In this document: piece after piece, positions 1-7,708 of the stretch
Position numbering within the stretch: position 1 is the stretch's first letter
Layout of the letters: each line of letters begins with the position of its first letter
NCBI GenBank assembly: GCA_018268995.1
Contig: JAFDVL010000053.1
Location: forward strand, 57,035 to 121,034
Direction of reading: 5' to 3'
DNA: 64,000 bases
From: Acidobacteriota bacterium
GTDB taxonomy: Bacteria; Acidobacteriota; Blastocatellia; RBC074
Translations under genes and position numbers: made by a program
The notes under the pieces: generated by a model
What the model was told of the DNA's origin: nothing
The model's database searches: none
What the model saw: only the letters and a program-made list of their open reading frames with translations

Positions 1-747
1 GTCAGCGTAACGCACAGCATCCAGCCAGTGCATTGTCTGTTTTTCAGCATAACGCGGACTGGCAAGTAACCGATCTACCAACCGTTCATAGGCCCCTGAC
101 GATTTATCATTCACAAAATCGGCAATTTCTTGTGGTGTCGGTGGCAAGCCTGTCAAATCCAGTGTGACGCGCCGAATGAGCGTGCGCCGATCTGCTTCAG
201 GCGAAGGCTGCAATCCTTCTTTCGCAAGCCGCGCCTGCACAAAGGCATCAATCGGATTGCGAACGAGCGCTTTGTTCTCAACATTCGGCACCAGCGGACG
301 TTTGATGGGCTGATAGGCCCAGTGCCCTTCGTAAACTGCGCCTTCTGCAATCCACCGTTTGAGCAATTCTTTTTGCTGTGCGGTCAGGTCTTTGTGGGCA
401 TCTGGTGGCGGCATCACTTCGTATTTTTCCGTTGAAAATACGCGGCGAATGATTTCGCTCTCTTCCGGTTTGCCGGGCACGATGGGAAGGATGCCGGATT
501 TCGTTTTTTTCAGGGCTTCTTCGCGCAGGTCAAGTCGCAATCCGGCTTTGCGCGAGTTTTTATCCGGGCCGTGACACAAGAAGCAAGTGTCGGCCAGAAT
601 CGGACGAATATCGCGATTAAAACTAACCGTGTTTTGCGTGGTAGCGGTAACGCGGCGGGCCAAAATAAAAGGAGTACCGATCAAAGCGACTGCCGTCAGC
701 AACACAGCGATTTTAAGCGAGAAACGTGCAATGATTTTTTTGTTCAT
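1..747 (-). CDS. Planctomycete-type cytochrome c / DUF1549 protein (3' truncated by window edge)
   Basis: Reading leftward from an ATG at 747, the frame stays open to base 1, giving 249 codons with no stop, so the gene continues outside the window. It begins with a basic N-terminus and a hydrophobic signal/anchor segment (about residues 8-28). A single haem-binding CFLCH motif follows near residue 55, inside the PSCyt1-type context (LADTCFLCHGPDKNSRKAGL). After about residue 110 the sequence matches the DUF1549/PSCyt2 style (PIDAFVQARLAKEGL, LIRRVTLDLTGLPPTP, RYAEKQTMHWLD). Family members usually carry a DUF1553 domain further on, which would lie beyond the edge. They are exported proteins of Planctomycetes, Verrucomicrobia and Acidobacteria with no settled biochemical role. 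The family call is firm and the function is open. Confidence 0.85.
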   Translation of the reverse strand, partial: MNKKIIARFSLKIAVLLTAVALIGTPFILARRVTATTQNTVSFNRDIRPILADTCFLCHGPDKNSRKAGLRLDLREEALKKTKSGILPIVPGKPEESEIIRRVFSTEKYEVMPPPDAHKDLTAQQKELLKRWIAEGAVYEGHWAYQPIKRPLVPNVENKALVRNPIDAFVQARLAKEGLQPSPEADRRTLIRRVTLDLTGLPPTPQEIADFVNDKSSGAYERLVDRLLASPRYAEKQTMHWLDAVRYAD

Positions 748-932
748 GGATATACCTTTGTTGATGCCCGGCTATGATACCGTCCTCTGGCTTTTCGGGA
801 AACTGTTAATCCCCTGAGAGAGGCATTACAATGCACAGAAATTCATTAGAAATTGCCCGGCGTGAAAAGCCTGGCAGATAAGCTTGAGCCTGGCTTTTCC
901 CTGACTATCGTTTGCAGGAAGGTCGGCGCGAC

Positions 933-1031
933 GCGAAGCGTTTGGAGTGCGGAGACTTGTCGCCGCTTTGGCGCTGCCGTTGATTGTCCAAACTAAAGCG
1001 GGAAGAACTTCCCGCACTCCAAACGCTTCGC
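933..1031. repeat. Paired-palindrome intergenic element (GGAGTGCGG class)
   Basis: Perfect 20-nt inverted arms lie at 933-952 and 1012-1031 (GCGAAGCGTTTGGAGTGCGG and its complement). Each arm leads into its own small hairpin: 949-966 (imperfect) and 998-1015 (a perfect 18-nt palindrome, GCGGGAAG-AA-CTTCCCGC). The layout is therefore two REP-like units in opposite orientation. The element ends about 40 nt before the SDR start codon. It occupies most of the 322-nt gap between the leftward cytochrome gene and the SDR gene. Confidence 0.7.
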
Positions 1032-1069
1032 GCTGCCGCCAATACAGGGTAGGCAAAGAGGAGTTTTTC

Positions 1070-1840
1070 ATGCGATTGAAAGATAAAGTAGCGCTGGTCA
1101 CAGGCGCGAGCAGTGGCATTGGCAAAGGCATTGCCATCCGCTTTGCCGCCGAGGGCGCACGCGTCATCATTAACTATCGTCCTAACAGCCCACACGACAA
1201 AGCGGCGGCGCAGGCTCTGGCATCCAGCTTGGCGGATCGGGCCATTGCCGTGGCCGCAGATGTCAGCCAACGCATAGAGGTCGAACAAATGATGGATGCG
1301 GCGCTTGCGGCATTTGGACGGCTCGACATTGCCGTGTGCAATGCAGGGATTTGCCCCGAACAGCCGTTTTTAGAAACGACGGACGACCATTGGAATCAGG
1401 TGCTCGGCGTAAATTTGTATGGTGCGTTTGTCGTCAGCCAATTGGCCGCGCGGCAAATGGTCAGGCAAGGCGAAGGGGGCAAAATTATTTTCACGTCATC
1501 CGTTCACGAAGACATTCCGTATCCGCGTTACACGGCCTATTGTGCCTCGAAAGGCGGGCTGCGGTTGATGATGCGCAACATCGCGCTGGAACTGGCACCG
1601 CATAAAATCAATGTCAATAATATTGCGCCCGGAGCCATCGCGACACCGATGAACCAAACGGTGCTGGATGATCCTGAAGAGATGGAAAAAGCGCTACGGG
1701 AAATTCCCTGGGGACGATTTGGCCAGCCGGAAGAAATTGCCGCTGTCGCCACGTTTTTAGCCAGCGATGACGCATCGTATGTTACAGGCAGCACCTATTT
1801 TGTAGACGGCGGATTGACGCATCAGGTCAGCGCCTACTAA
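1070..1840 (+). CDS. SDR family NAD(P)-dependent oxidoreductase
   Basis: A 256-residue classical short-chain dehydrogenase/reductase. It has the dinucleotide-binding TGASSGIG at residues 11-18, an adenine-side Asp (AADVS, D64), NAG at 91-93, catalytic Ser143/144 and the Y157-C-A-S-K161 pair. The C-terminus has the usual SYVTGSTYFVDGGL cofactor/tetramer segment. The nearest style is glucose 1-dehydrogenase or 3-oxoacyl-ACP reductase-like SDRs, and the substrate cannot be read from sequence. I chose ATG 1070 over an in-frame start at 947 because homology begins there and a good AAAGAGGAG ribosome site sits 6-7 nt upstream. The upstream reading is only the palindromic repeat. The next gene, a short secreted HHH protein, starts 43 nt downstream and may be cotranscribed. 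Confidence 0.92.
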   Translation: MRLKDKVALVTGASSGIGKGIAIRFAAEGARVIINYRPNSPHDKAAAQALASSLADRAIAVAADVSQRIEVEQMMDAALAAFGRLDIAVCNAGICPEQPFLETTDDHWNQVLGVNLYGAFVVSQLAARQMVRQGEGGKIIFTSSVHEDIPYPRYTAYCASKGGLRLMMRNIALELAPHKINVNNIAPGAIATPMNQTVLDDPEEMEKALREIPWGRFGQPEEIAAVATFLASDDASYVTGSTYFVDGGLTHQVSAY

Positions 1841-1883
1841 GCTGTATTCCCAATCAATCTTCCAACAGAAAGGAACCACAAAC

Positions 1884-2180
1884 ATGAAAAAGATGATTCT
1901 CTTATTCGCCACCGTTGGATTGTTAGTCTCGCTGACTTTCATCGTCATCGCGCAGGACAAAGGCAAACCTGCTGCACCTGCGGCTAAAGCAGAGCTGATG
2001 GATTTGAATTCGGCAACCAAAGAGCAGCTGATGACCCTGCCAGGAATCGGCGATGCTTTTGCCGCAAAGATTATTGCGGGCCGTCCTTACAAGGTAAAAA
2101 CAGAACTGGTCAGCAAAAATATTATTCCGAAAGCCACCTTCGCCAAGATTACCGCGAAGGTCATTGCGAAACAGAAATAG
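1884..2180 (+). CDS. Secreted ComEA-like helix-hairpin-helix protein
   Basis: A 98-residue protein. Residues 1-24 form a signal peptide or membrane anchor, followed by a short Ala/Pro linker. A ComEA/T2SK-type helix-hairpin-helix follows (MDLNSATKEQLMTLPGIGD at about 39-57), then the second half of the domain (AAKIIAGRPYKVKTELV). In ComEA such domains bind incoming DNA in the periplasm. Stand-alone small versions are common in Acidobacteria and their role is unknown. The ribosome site is AGAAAGGAACC. A strong bidirectional terminator follows. Confidence 0.85.
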   Translation: MKKMILLFATVGLLVSLTFIVIAQDKGKPAAPAAKAELMDLNSATKEQLMTLPGIGDAFAAKIIAGRPYKVKTELVSKNIIPKATFAKITAKVIAKQK

Positions 2181-2199
2181 AGAGATTACGTTAACGATG

Positions 2200-2237
2200 A
2201 AAAAGGCTGGCTTGTAGGTAACCAAGCCAGCCTTTTT
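2200..2237. terminator. Bidirectional intrinsic terminator
   Basis: A 15-bp stem (AAAAAGGCTGGCTTG paired with CAAGCCAGCCTTTTT) with an 8-nt loop and U-runs on both strands. It sits between the convergent HHH protein gene and the SPFH gene, so it can end transcription from either side. Confidence 0.9.
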
Positions 2238-2256
2238 GTATTTTGAAAGCGCGTCT

Positions 2257-3255
2257 CTATTGAATTTTCTCGCGTAAGCGCGGCACAGGGGTTGGGCCAG
2301 GTTCTGATTGTTCCCCGCCCCCGAAAACTTCCTTGAATGCGCCAATGCTCGACAGTACGCTGCTGGTCTCGACGGGCATGAATACAACCTTTGCGTTGTT
2401 CGATTTCGACATTTCGCGCAACGATTCGATGTATTTCATCATAATCAAATACTGTGCGGGATTGCCGCCCGTGATGCCTTCGGCGATGCGGCGAATGGAT
2501 TCGGCTTCGGCGGTCGCGGCGGTCAAACGCGCTTCGGCAGCACCTTGCGCTTGCAAGATCGCCGATTGCTTTTCGCCTTCCGCCCGCATGATAGCAGATT
2601 GCTTTTCGCCTTCGGCGCGCGTGATTGCGGCTTGCTTTTCGCCATCGGCCTGCAAGACGGTCGCACGACGATTGCGTTCGGCGGTCATCTGCTTTTCCAT
2701 CGTGATGCGCACGTCTTCGGGCGGGTTGATGTTCTTGAGTTCGACGCGCGTAACTTTGACGCCCCATTTGTGCGTTGCTTCGTCGAGGATGACGCGGAGG
2801 TTCGTATTGATTGTGTCGCGCGAACTGAGCGCGTGATCCAAGTCCATCGCGCCAATCACATTGCGCATCGCGGTGATCGTGAGTTGGATGATGCCGCCCA
2901 CCAAATCGCCGACTTCATACACGGCTTTGACTGGATCGGTAATCTGCCAAAAAATCACGCTGTCCACCATAATCGTGACGTTGTCGCGCGTGATAACGGG
3001 TTGCGGCTGTAAATCAGTGAACTGTTCGCGCAAATCAATTTGAATCATACCGGGGCGCATCCCTGACCAATTGATACTGCGAGGGCTTTCCAAAAATGGT
3101 GTTACGATATTCAAACCACCTATTGCCAGACGATCAAATTTGCCCAGCCGCTCAATAATCATCGCAGTTGCCTGTGGGATGATGCGAATCATTTTCGAGG
3201 CAATAAAAAAAGCGATGACCGCAAAAATGATGAGGGGGATCAGGTATTCAAACAT
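2257..3255 (-). CDS. SPFH/Band 7 (stomatin/paraslipin) membrane protein
   Basis: A 332-residue protein with an N-terminal membrane helix (about residues 4-21) and an SPFH domain (about 25-190: IIPQATAMIIERLGKF, PVITRDNVTIMVDSV, ELKNINPPEDVRITMEKQM). An Ala/Glu-rich coiled segment follows with near-exact repeats of RAEGEKQSAI at about 202-238, typical of QmcA/paraslipins. These proteins oligomerise into membrane microdomain scaffolds. It lies 10 nt downstream of an NfeD-type gene, the classical partner of SPFH proteins in a two-gene operon. The C-terminus is Pro-rich and probably cytosolic. Confidence 0.93.
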   Translation of the reverse strand: MFEYLIPLIIFAVIAFFIASKMIRIIPQATAMIIERLGKFDRLAIGGLNIVTPFLESPRSINWSGMRPGMIQIDLREQFTDLQPQPVITRDNVTIMVDSVIFWQITDPVKAVYEVGDLVGGIIQLTITAMRNVIGAMDLDHALSSRDTINTNLRVILDEATHKWGVKVTRVELKNINPPEDVRITMEKQMTAERNRRATVLQADGEKQAAITRAEGEKQSAIMRAEGEKQSAILQAQGAAEARLTAATAEAESIRRIAEGITGGNPAQYLIMMKYIESLREMSKSNNAKVVFMPVETSSVLSSIGAFKEVFGGGEQSEPGPTPVPRLREKIQ

Positions 3256-3265
3256 AGAAGGCTCC

Positions 3266-3721
3266 TTAATGTTTCAATAACGAATGATGCGAGGGGCGAT
3301 AGACATACACGGTGTTCCCGTCAACGTGATCAATTCTGACAGATTCGCCAATTTGCAACGGCTCTTCGCCCGCAACCGGAATCGCCGTCCAGACAGACCC
3401 AAAGGCTTTGATTGCCGCCTCATTGCGCGCGCCCTGGCTGGCTTCGACGACCGAAACGATTTCTCCGATCATTGAATCTACGCCGGTTTTGAGAGAGTCA
3501 TGTTTGGTAATGTATTTCTCGAAAATAGTTCGTGACGCAACTACCAGCAGAAGTGAAACCACCAGAAAGATTGTCACCTGAATCGGGAGGCTGCTGACGC
3601 CCAACAAGGCAGCGACCGCCGCGACTACGGCTCCAATGCCAAACCACAGCAAAAAGAAACCAGTTGTTGCAACTTCACCCGCCATCAACAATGCTGCAAT
3701 CACAAGCCAGATAATCCACAT
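3266..3721 (-). CDS. NfeD family protein
   Basis: A 151-residue protein. Three hydrophobic segments (about residues 2-20, 26-44 and 48-65) are followed by a C-terminal OB-fold-like domain (GEIVSVVEASQG, GSVWTAIP, IGESVRIDHVDGNTVYVYRP). This is the short YbbK-like NfeD form without the N-terminal ClpP-like protease. It is translated just before the SPFH protein and likely anchors or regulates it. Confidence 0.92.
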   Translation of the reverse strand: MWIIWLVIAALLMAGEVATTGFFLLWFGIGAVVAAVAALLGVSSLPIQVTIFLVVSLLLVVASRTIFEKYITKHDSLKTGVDSMIGEIVSVVEASQGARNEAAIKAFGSVWTAIPVAGEEPLQIGESVRIDHVDGNTVYVYRPSHHSLLKH

Positions 3722-3837
3722 AGACGCTCATCCTCAATGACGAAGCGAGTATAAACCGAAAGCCGTTTTCCCCATACCCTTGTGGCAAAGAATTTGACTA
3801 TTCTGAAGCCAGGATTACACTATTCGCCGAGGAAATT

Positions 3838-4398
3838 ATGAGTGCATTATTCGCCCGCAAACTCTTCACGACGACCGAATATCACAAGCTGCGCGAAACT
3901 GGCTTTTTCACCGAAGACGACCGTGTGGAATTGATTGATGGTGAGATTATCGCCATGTCCCCAATTGGCCCCAAACATGCTGGATGTGTGAATAAGCTCA
4001 ATGCCTTTCTGAATCGGAAAGTAGGACGACACGCCATCGTTGCCCCACAAAATCCGGTTTGGCTGAACGAATATTCCGAGCCACAGCCGGACATTGCTTT
4101 GCTGAAACCGCGCGATGACTTTTATATGAACAGTCATCCGACACCGGACGACACGCTGGTTGCTATCGAAGTAGCAGATTCAACGCTGGAAGGAGATCGT
4201 CAGATCAAACTGCCCAAATACGCGCAAGCGGGCGTGCCGGAATTCTGGCTGGTGGATTTGGTCAACAATCGGATTGAAGTTCACGCGCTGCCGAATGAAG
4301 GTGTTTATCAGGAAGTGCGCATCATCCTGCGACATCAAAACATCATCTCGCGCGCCTTGCCACACCTGAAACTCAAAGCCAGTGACATCCTCGGCTAA
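3838..4398 (+). CDS. Uma2 family (DUF820) endonuclease-like protein
   Basis: A 186-residue DUF820/Uma2 protein with a PD-(D/E)XK nuclease fold. Visible family segments are DRVELIDGEIIAMSPIGPKH, EPQPDIALLKPRDD (the PD element) and LVAIEVADSTLEGDRQIK with KLPKYAQAGVPEFWLVDL (the E-x-x and Lys/Tyr elements). Family members are abundant in cyanobacteria and Acidobacteria, and their biological role is unproven. The 3' end overlaps the stop of convergent lpxI by 4 nt. It has its own short promoter region after the divergent NfeD gene. Confidence 0.9.
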   Translation: MSALFARKLFTTTEYHKLRETGFFTEDDRVELIDGEIIAMSPIGPKHAGCVNKLNAFLNRKVGRHAIVAPQNPVWLNEYSEPQPDIALLKPRDDFYMNSHPTPDDTLVAIEVADSTLEGDRQIKLPKYAQAGVPEFWLVDLVNNRIEVHALPNEGVYQEVRIILRHQNIISRALPHLKLKASDILG

Positions 4399-5201
4399 CA
4401 GTTTGCAACTATCGCAATTTTGTTTTTATCCGCTTCCGCCAACGTTTGTTCCCGATCAAAGATCAACGTCTTGTCCGCCGTCAACGACATCGCCGTGACG
4501 TGACACGCCTTCAATGTTTCCATCGTATTCAAACCAATCACCGGCACATCAAAACGCATATCCTGATTTGGCTTGGCGACTTTGATGACGGTCAGCGGAC
4601 GTCCACGCACCAGTTCCGAAGCGCGGCGAATCGTGGCATCCGTGCCTTCCATCGCTTCGAGCGCGACGACGGCCTGGTTCTTCACGACGATGGTTTGACC
4701 GAGGTCGAGTCGCGCCAGTTCGTGTGCGACGTGCAGGCCATATTCGATGTCGGCGAGTTCGTGTTTATTGGGTGCGCGTTTGGTGAGCGTTCCAGCACGA
4801 GCCAGTAATGGTTGTAAGAACGTGGTCGAATCAATCAGCGCGATGCCTTCGCTGGCAAGTTCATCGGCGACCGCACCAAGCAAGGCATCGGTGTTGCGGC
4901 GCTTCAAACGCGCCAGCATCTTCGCCATCCGCAAATCGGGCAGCGCATTGAGCTTGAAAATCTGCACGTGTTTGACCTGTCCGGCCATCATCACGTGCGT
5001 CACATTTTCGCGTTTGAAAAATTTGATGAGTTTGCCAAGTTGCCCAACGCTGACCCATTCAAACGTAGTGGCTAAGGTCTCGATGGATTTGTCGGTTTCT
5101 TCACTGATGGCGGCAACGGCAAGATGAACACCTTCTTTTCGCGCTCCCTCCAACACCAGAAAGGGGAAGCGACCGTTGCCTGCGATGAGTCCATATTTCA
5201 T
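4395..5201 (-). CDS. lpxI: UDP-2,3-diacylglucosamine pyrophosphatase LpxI (DUF1009)
   Basis: A 268-residue LpxI, the lipid A pathway enzyme that hydrolyses UDP-2,3-diacylglucosamine to lipid X and UMP in organisms lacking LpxH. The family markers are GLIAGNGRFPFLVLEGARK at the N-terminus, MAGQVKH, the EGTDATIRRA segment and KPNQDMRFDVPVIGL near residue 220, which carries the conserved acidic residues of the catalytic domain. It is usually encoded beside lpxA. Here it lies about 24 kb from lpxA-fabZ-lpxD, so the pathway genes are split within this window. Confidence 0.93.
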   Translation of the reverse strand: MKYGLIAGNGRFPFLVLEGARKEGVHLAVAAISEETDKSIETLATTFEWVSVGQLGKLIKFFKRENVTHVMMAGQVKHVQIFKLNALPDLRMAKMLARLKRRNTDALLGAVADELASEGIALIDSTTFLQPLLARAGTLTKRAPNKHELADIEYGLHVAHELARLDLGQTIVVKNQAVVALEAMEGTDATIRRASELVRGRPLTVIKVAKPNQDMRFDVPVIGLNTMETLKACHVTAMSLTADKTLIFDREQTLAEADKNKIAIVANC

Positions 5202-5300
5202 GCGGGCAAATGTAATGCAATGAACCGACTTTCCCCAAACGGAAGCAGCCGTTTCATTGCGCTTGAGAACCTCGGCTTCGGGCTGAATTTGATTCGGAGT

Positions 5301-7556
5301 TTACGGCGCGGGCGGCAATTGCGCGTTCCACTGATCGTACAGCAGCTTCAGTTCATTGCGCTTGGTCGGGTTACTTTCAGCCAGGTTGGCACGTTCGCCC
5401 GGGTCCGCCGCCAGGTCATAGAGCCGCAGCGTGTTGTCCAAAAAGAGTAACTTCCAATCCCCCGCCCGCACCGCGTATTGCGGCGCGCCGTAGCGCCAGT
5501 ACAGCACATCGTGCGGCGGCGCAGACGTCACGCCTTGCAACAATGGCATCAGATTCACGCCATCCAATCGCGGGTCAGAAACGGCGCGCCCTGTCGCGGC
5601 AGACAAGGTCGTGGTAAACCAATCCAGCGTAATGACGGGCGAGGTGTTGACTACGCCTGCGGGCAAGTAGCCTTTCCACTGCGCCATCGCCGGAACGTGA
5701 ATACCACCTTCATACAACTGAAATTTCTCGCCATTGAACGGCGTGTTCAGCGAAGTGTTGTCGCTGGGGTCGCCGCCGTTATCGCTGTGAAACAGGACGA
5801 GCGTATTTTCTTCCAGCTTCAATTCGCGCAACTTTGCCAGCACTTTGCCCACGCCGTCATCCACTGCCGTCATCATCGCGGCAAAGGTACGCCGATTCGT
5901 GTTGGTGATGTGCTGATTGCGCGTCAGATACTCCGCAGGCGCTTGCAAGGGCGAATGCGGCGCGTTGAAGGACAACTGCAAATAAAACGCCTGTCCTTGC
6001 TTGCGTTCGATGAAATCCACGGCTTCGCGGGTGAAGGCATCCGTCAAATACGTGCTTTCGGTGACGGATTGCGTGCCGCGATAAATCGGGTTGCCCGGTT
6101 GATCCCAAACCGTGTAGGAATGCAGTGCAGGCAGAAACCCGAAGAATTCATCGTAGCCGCGTCGCTGCGGCAAAAATTGCCCCGTCGAACCCAGATGCCA
6201 TTTGCCAACCAGACTGGTCGCATAGCCCAATGTTTTCAGGCGCTCGGACAACATCGTTTCGATGACGGGCAAATTGGGATGCGTCAACAATTCGACCCCA
6301 AAACGCTGTTGATAGCGTCCGGTCAACAGAGCCGCCCGCGACGCATTGCAAACTGGCGCGGTCACGTAGGCGTACGTGAAGCGAACGCCGTTTTTCGCAA
6401 TCGAATCAATATTCGGCGTCTTGATGTCCGGGCTGCCTTGCACACCCAAATCAGCATAACCCAGATCATCAACCACGATCATGACGATGTTCGGTCGTTG
6501 CTTGGCAAGCGTGAGGGCCGCACTATTCGTAGCATTCGCCGCCACCGTCACGCTTTGCATTTCCGTCACAAAGCCGAGGGCCTTCGCTTCCAGCGTGTGA
6601 TTGCCCGCGCGCACAACCGGCAGCGCAAATTCGCCTTGCGCATTGGTTTTCACTACGCGCATTCCATTGTTGACAGCAGGCAGCGTCAAGGTAGCATTGG
6701 CAAGCCGCGCCCCGCTCAACCCATCCGTCACCGTGCCAGACAACGTACCAAAATCGTTCTTGCCCGCCACCGCTATCGTCGCCTCCAGACTGGTTTGGCC
6801 TTTGCTGATGCGCACGCTGGTTGCCAGATTGGTCGGCAGATTGTCGGGGAGCTGAACATTGATCTGCCACAACGCGACGAACCCCGGCGCTAACCCGCTG
6901 AATAACACGGGCGCGGCCACACCGCCGATGGTCACAGTAGGGGAGCCAGCGTCAACGGCCAGCGGGGAAAATGGCGCAGCCTGCCCATCAGCCACCATCG
7001 GATTCGTCGCGCCCAGGCCCGTAGCAAAGAGCATCACAATGCCGCCCGCTAGTTCCGGGCGCGCGCCGGGAAACCGCTCGAAATCTGCATTAGTCGAATA
7101 GTCGAGATTCAACGCCGACACCTGCCCTCGCCCAGTGGCGTCGGACGTGAACAAACCGGGAGCAGATTCGACCACTGTGACCGTGCCGCTTTGCGTCGGC
7201 GTCTCGGCGTGATTGACAAAAACTTCAATCGTGGCTGCCCCTACTGCCGTGCCAGCAGGAACTTGCAGATTGATCTGCAAAGGCGAAACATAAAAAAGGG
7301 GGGCGACACGTCCGCCAACTTTCACCGTTACACCAGCCAAGGTCGCAGGCAACGGCACGCTGGTGGCGACGATTGTCTGGGTCGTGAACCCAACGCCGAA
7401 CAACGAAGCAATCGAACCGGGTGCGACGGCTTTCTCATAACTTGCCCCATTGACCAACGCGACTGTCGAGTCTTGTGGCTCGGCGACGGCGTGGCTGCCG
7501 ATGAACGCGCTAAGCCCAACGAACAGCACCAGCTTTGCGATCATACGTTTACTCAT
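5301..7556 (-). CDS. Secreted arylsulfatase fused to TIGR03437-type and carboxypeptidase-regulatory-like domains
   Basis: A 751-residue protein. A signal peptide (1-25) is followed by an Acidobacteria-type TIGR03437 double beta-domain (about 30-265: APGSIASLFGVGF, APLFYVSPLQINLQVPAG, FATGLG). Next comes a carboxypeptidase-regulatory-like beta domain (about 272-350) and then a full FGly sulfatase (about 356-745). The sulfatase has metal-binding VDDLGYAD at 362 and the modification motif C403-N-A-S-R, which has Ala where many sulfatases have Pro. It also shows HLGS and HSDNGGD. Formylglycine formation would need an FGE-type maturase, none of which is in the window. The substrate is probably a sulfated polysaccharide or aryl sulfate, which is inference. 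The gene stands alone in orientation with the S9 peptidase upstream. Confidence 0.92.
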   Translation of the reverse strand: MSKRMIAKLVLFVGLSAFIGSHAVAEPQDSTVALVNGASYEKAVAPGSIASLFGVGFTTQTIVATSVPLPATLAGVTVKVGGRVAPLFYVSPLQINLQVPAGTAVGAATIEVFVNHAETPTQSGTVTVVESAPGLFTSDATGRGQVSALNLDYSTNADFERFPGARPELAGGIVMLFATGLGATNPMVADGQAAPFSPLAVDAGSPTVTIGGVAAPVLFSGLAPGFVALWQINVQLPDNLPTNLATSVRISKGQTSLEATIAVAGKNDFGTLSGTVTDGLSGARLANATLTLPAVNNGMRVVKTNAQGEFALPVVRAGNHTLEAKALGFVTEMQSVTVAANATNSAALTLAKQRPNIVMIVVDDLGYADLGVQGSPDIKTPNIDSIAKNGVRFTYAYVTAPVCNASRAALLTGRYQQRFGVELLTHPNLPVIETMLSERLKTLGYATSLVGKWHLGSTGQFLPQRRGYDEFFGFLPALHSYTVWDQPGNPIYRGTQSVTESTYLTDAFTREAVDFIERKQGQAFYLQLSFNAPHSPLQAPAEYLTRNQHITNTNRRTFAAMMTAVDDGVGKVLAKLRELKLEENTLVLFHSDNGGDPSDNTSLNTPFNGEKFQLYEGGIHVPAMAQWKGYLPAGVVNTSPVITLDWFTTTLSAATGRAVSDPRLDGVNLMPLLQGVTSAPPHDVLYWRYGAPQYAVRAGDWKLLFLDNTLRLYDLAADPGERANLAESNPTKRNELKLLYDQWNAQLPPAP

Positions 7557-7708
7557 AGGCGTAGTTTTTGAGCCAGATTCCTCAGCCCGGCGCTCTCCCA
7601 GCCGTGAACGACGGGGCTATTCAAGAACAACAGAACTTCCAAACACACTCTCAGATGGGAAAGGTGCGAAGAATTAACCTTCGCGCCTCATACATTTACA
7701 CCATCGCT

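Noticed and set aside
2308..3012. 234-residue plus-strand frame over the SPFH gene
   Set aside because: Phe/Asp/Arg-rich shadow, with the SPFH domain clearly on the other strand.
5478..6893. 471-residue open frame on the strand opposite the sulfatase
   Set aside because: Arg/His/Gln-rich translation with no signal, domain or ribosome site; it is the antisense shadow of the sulfatase gene, whose motifs are clear.
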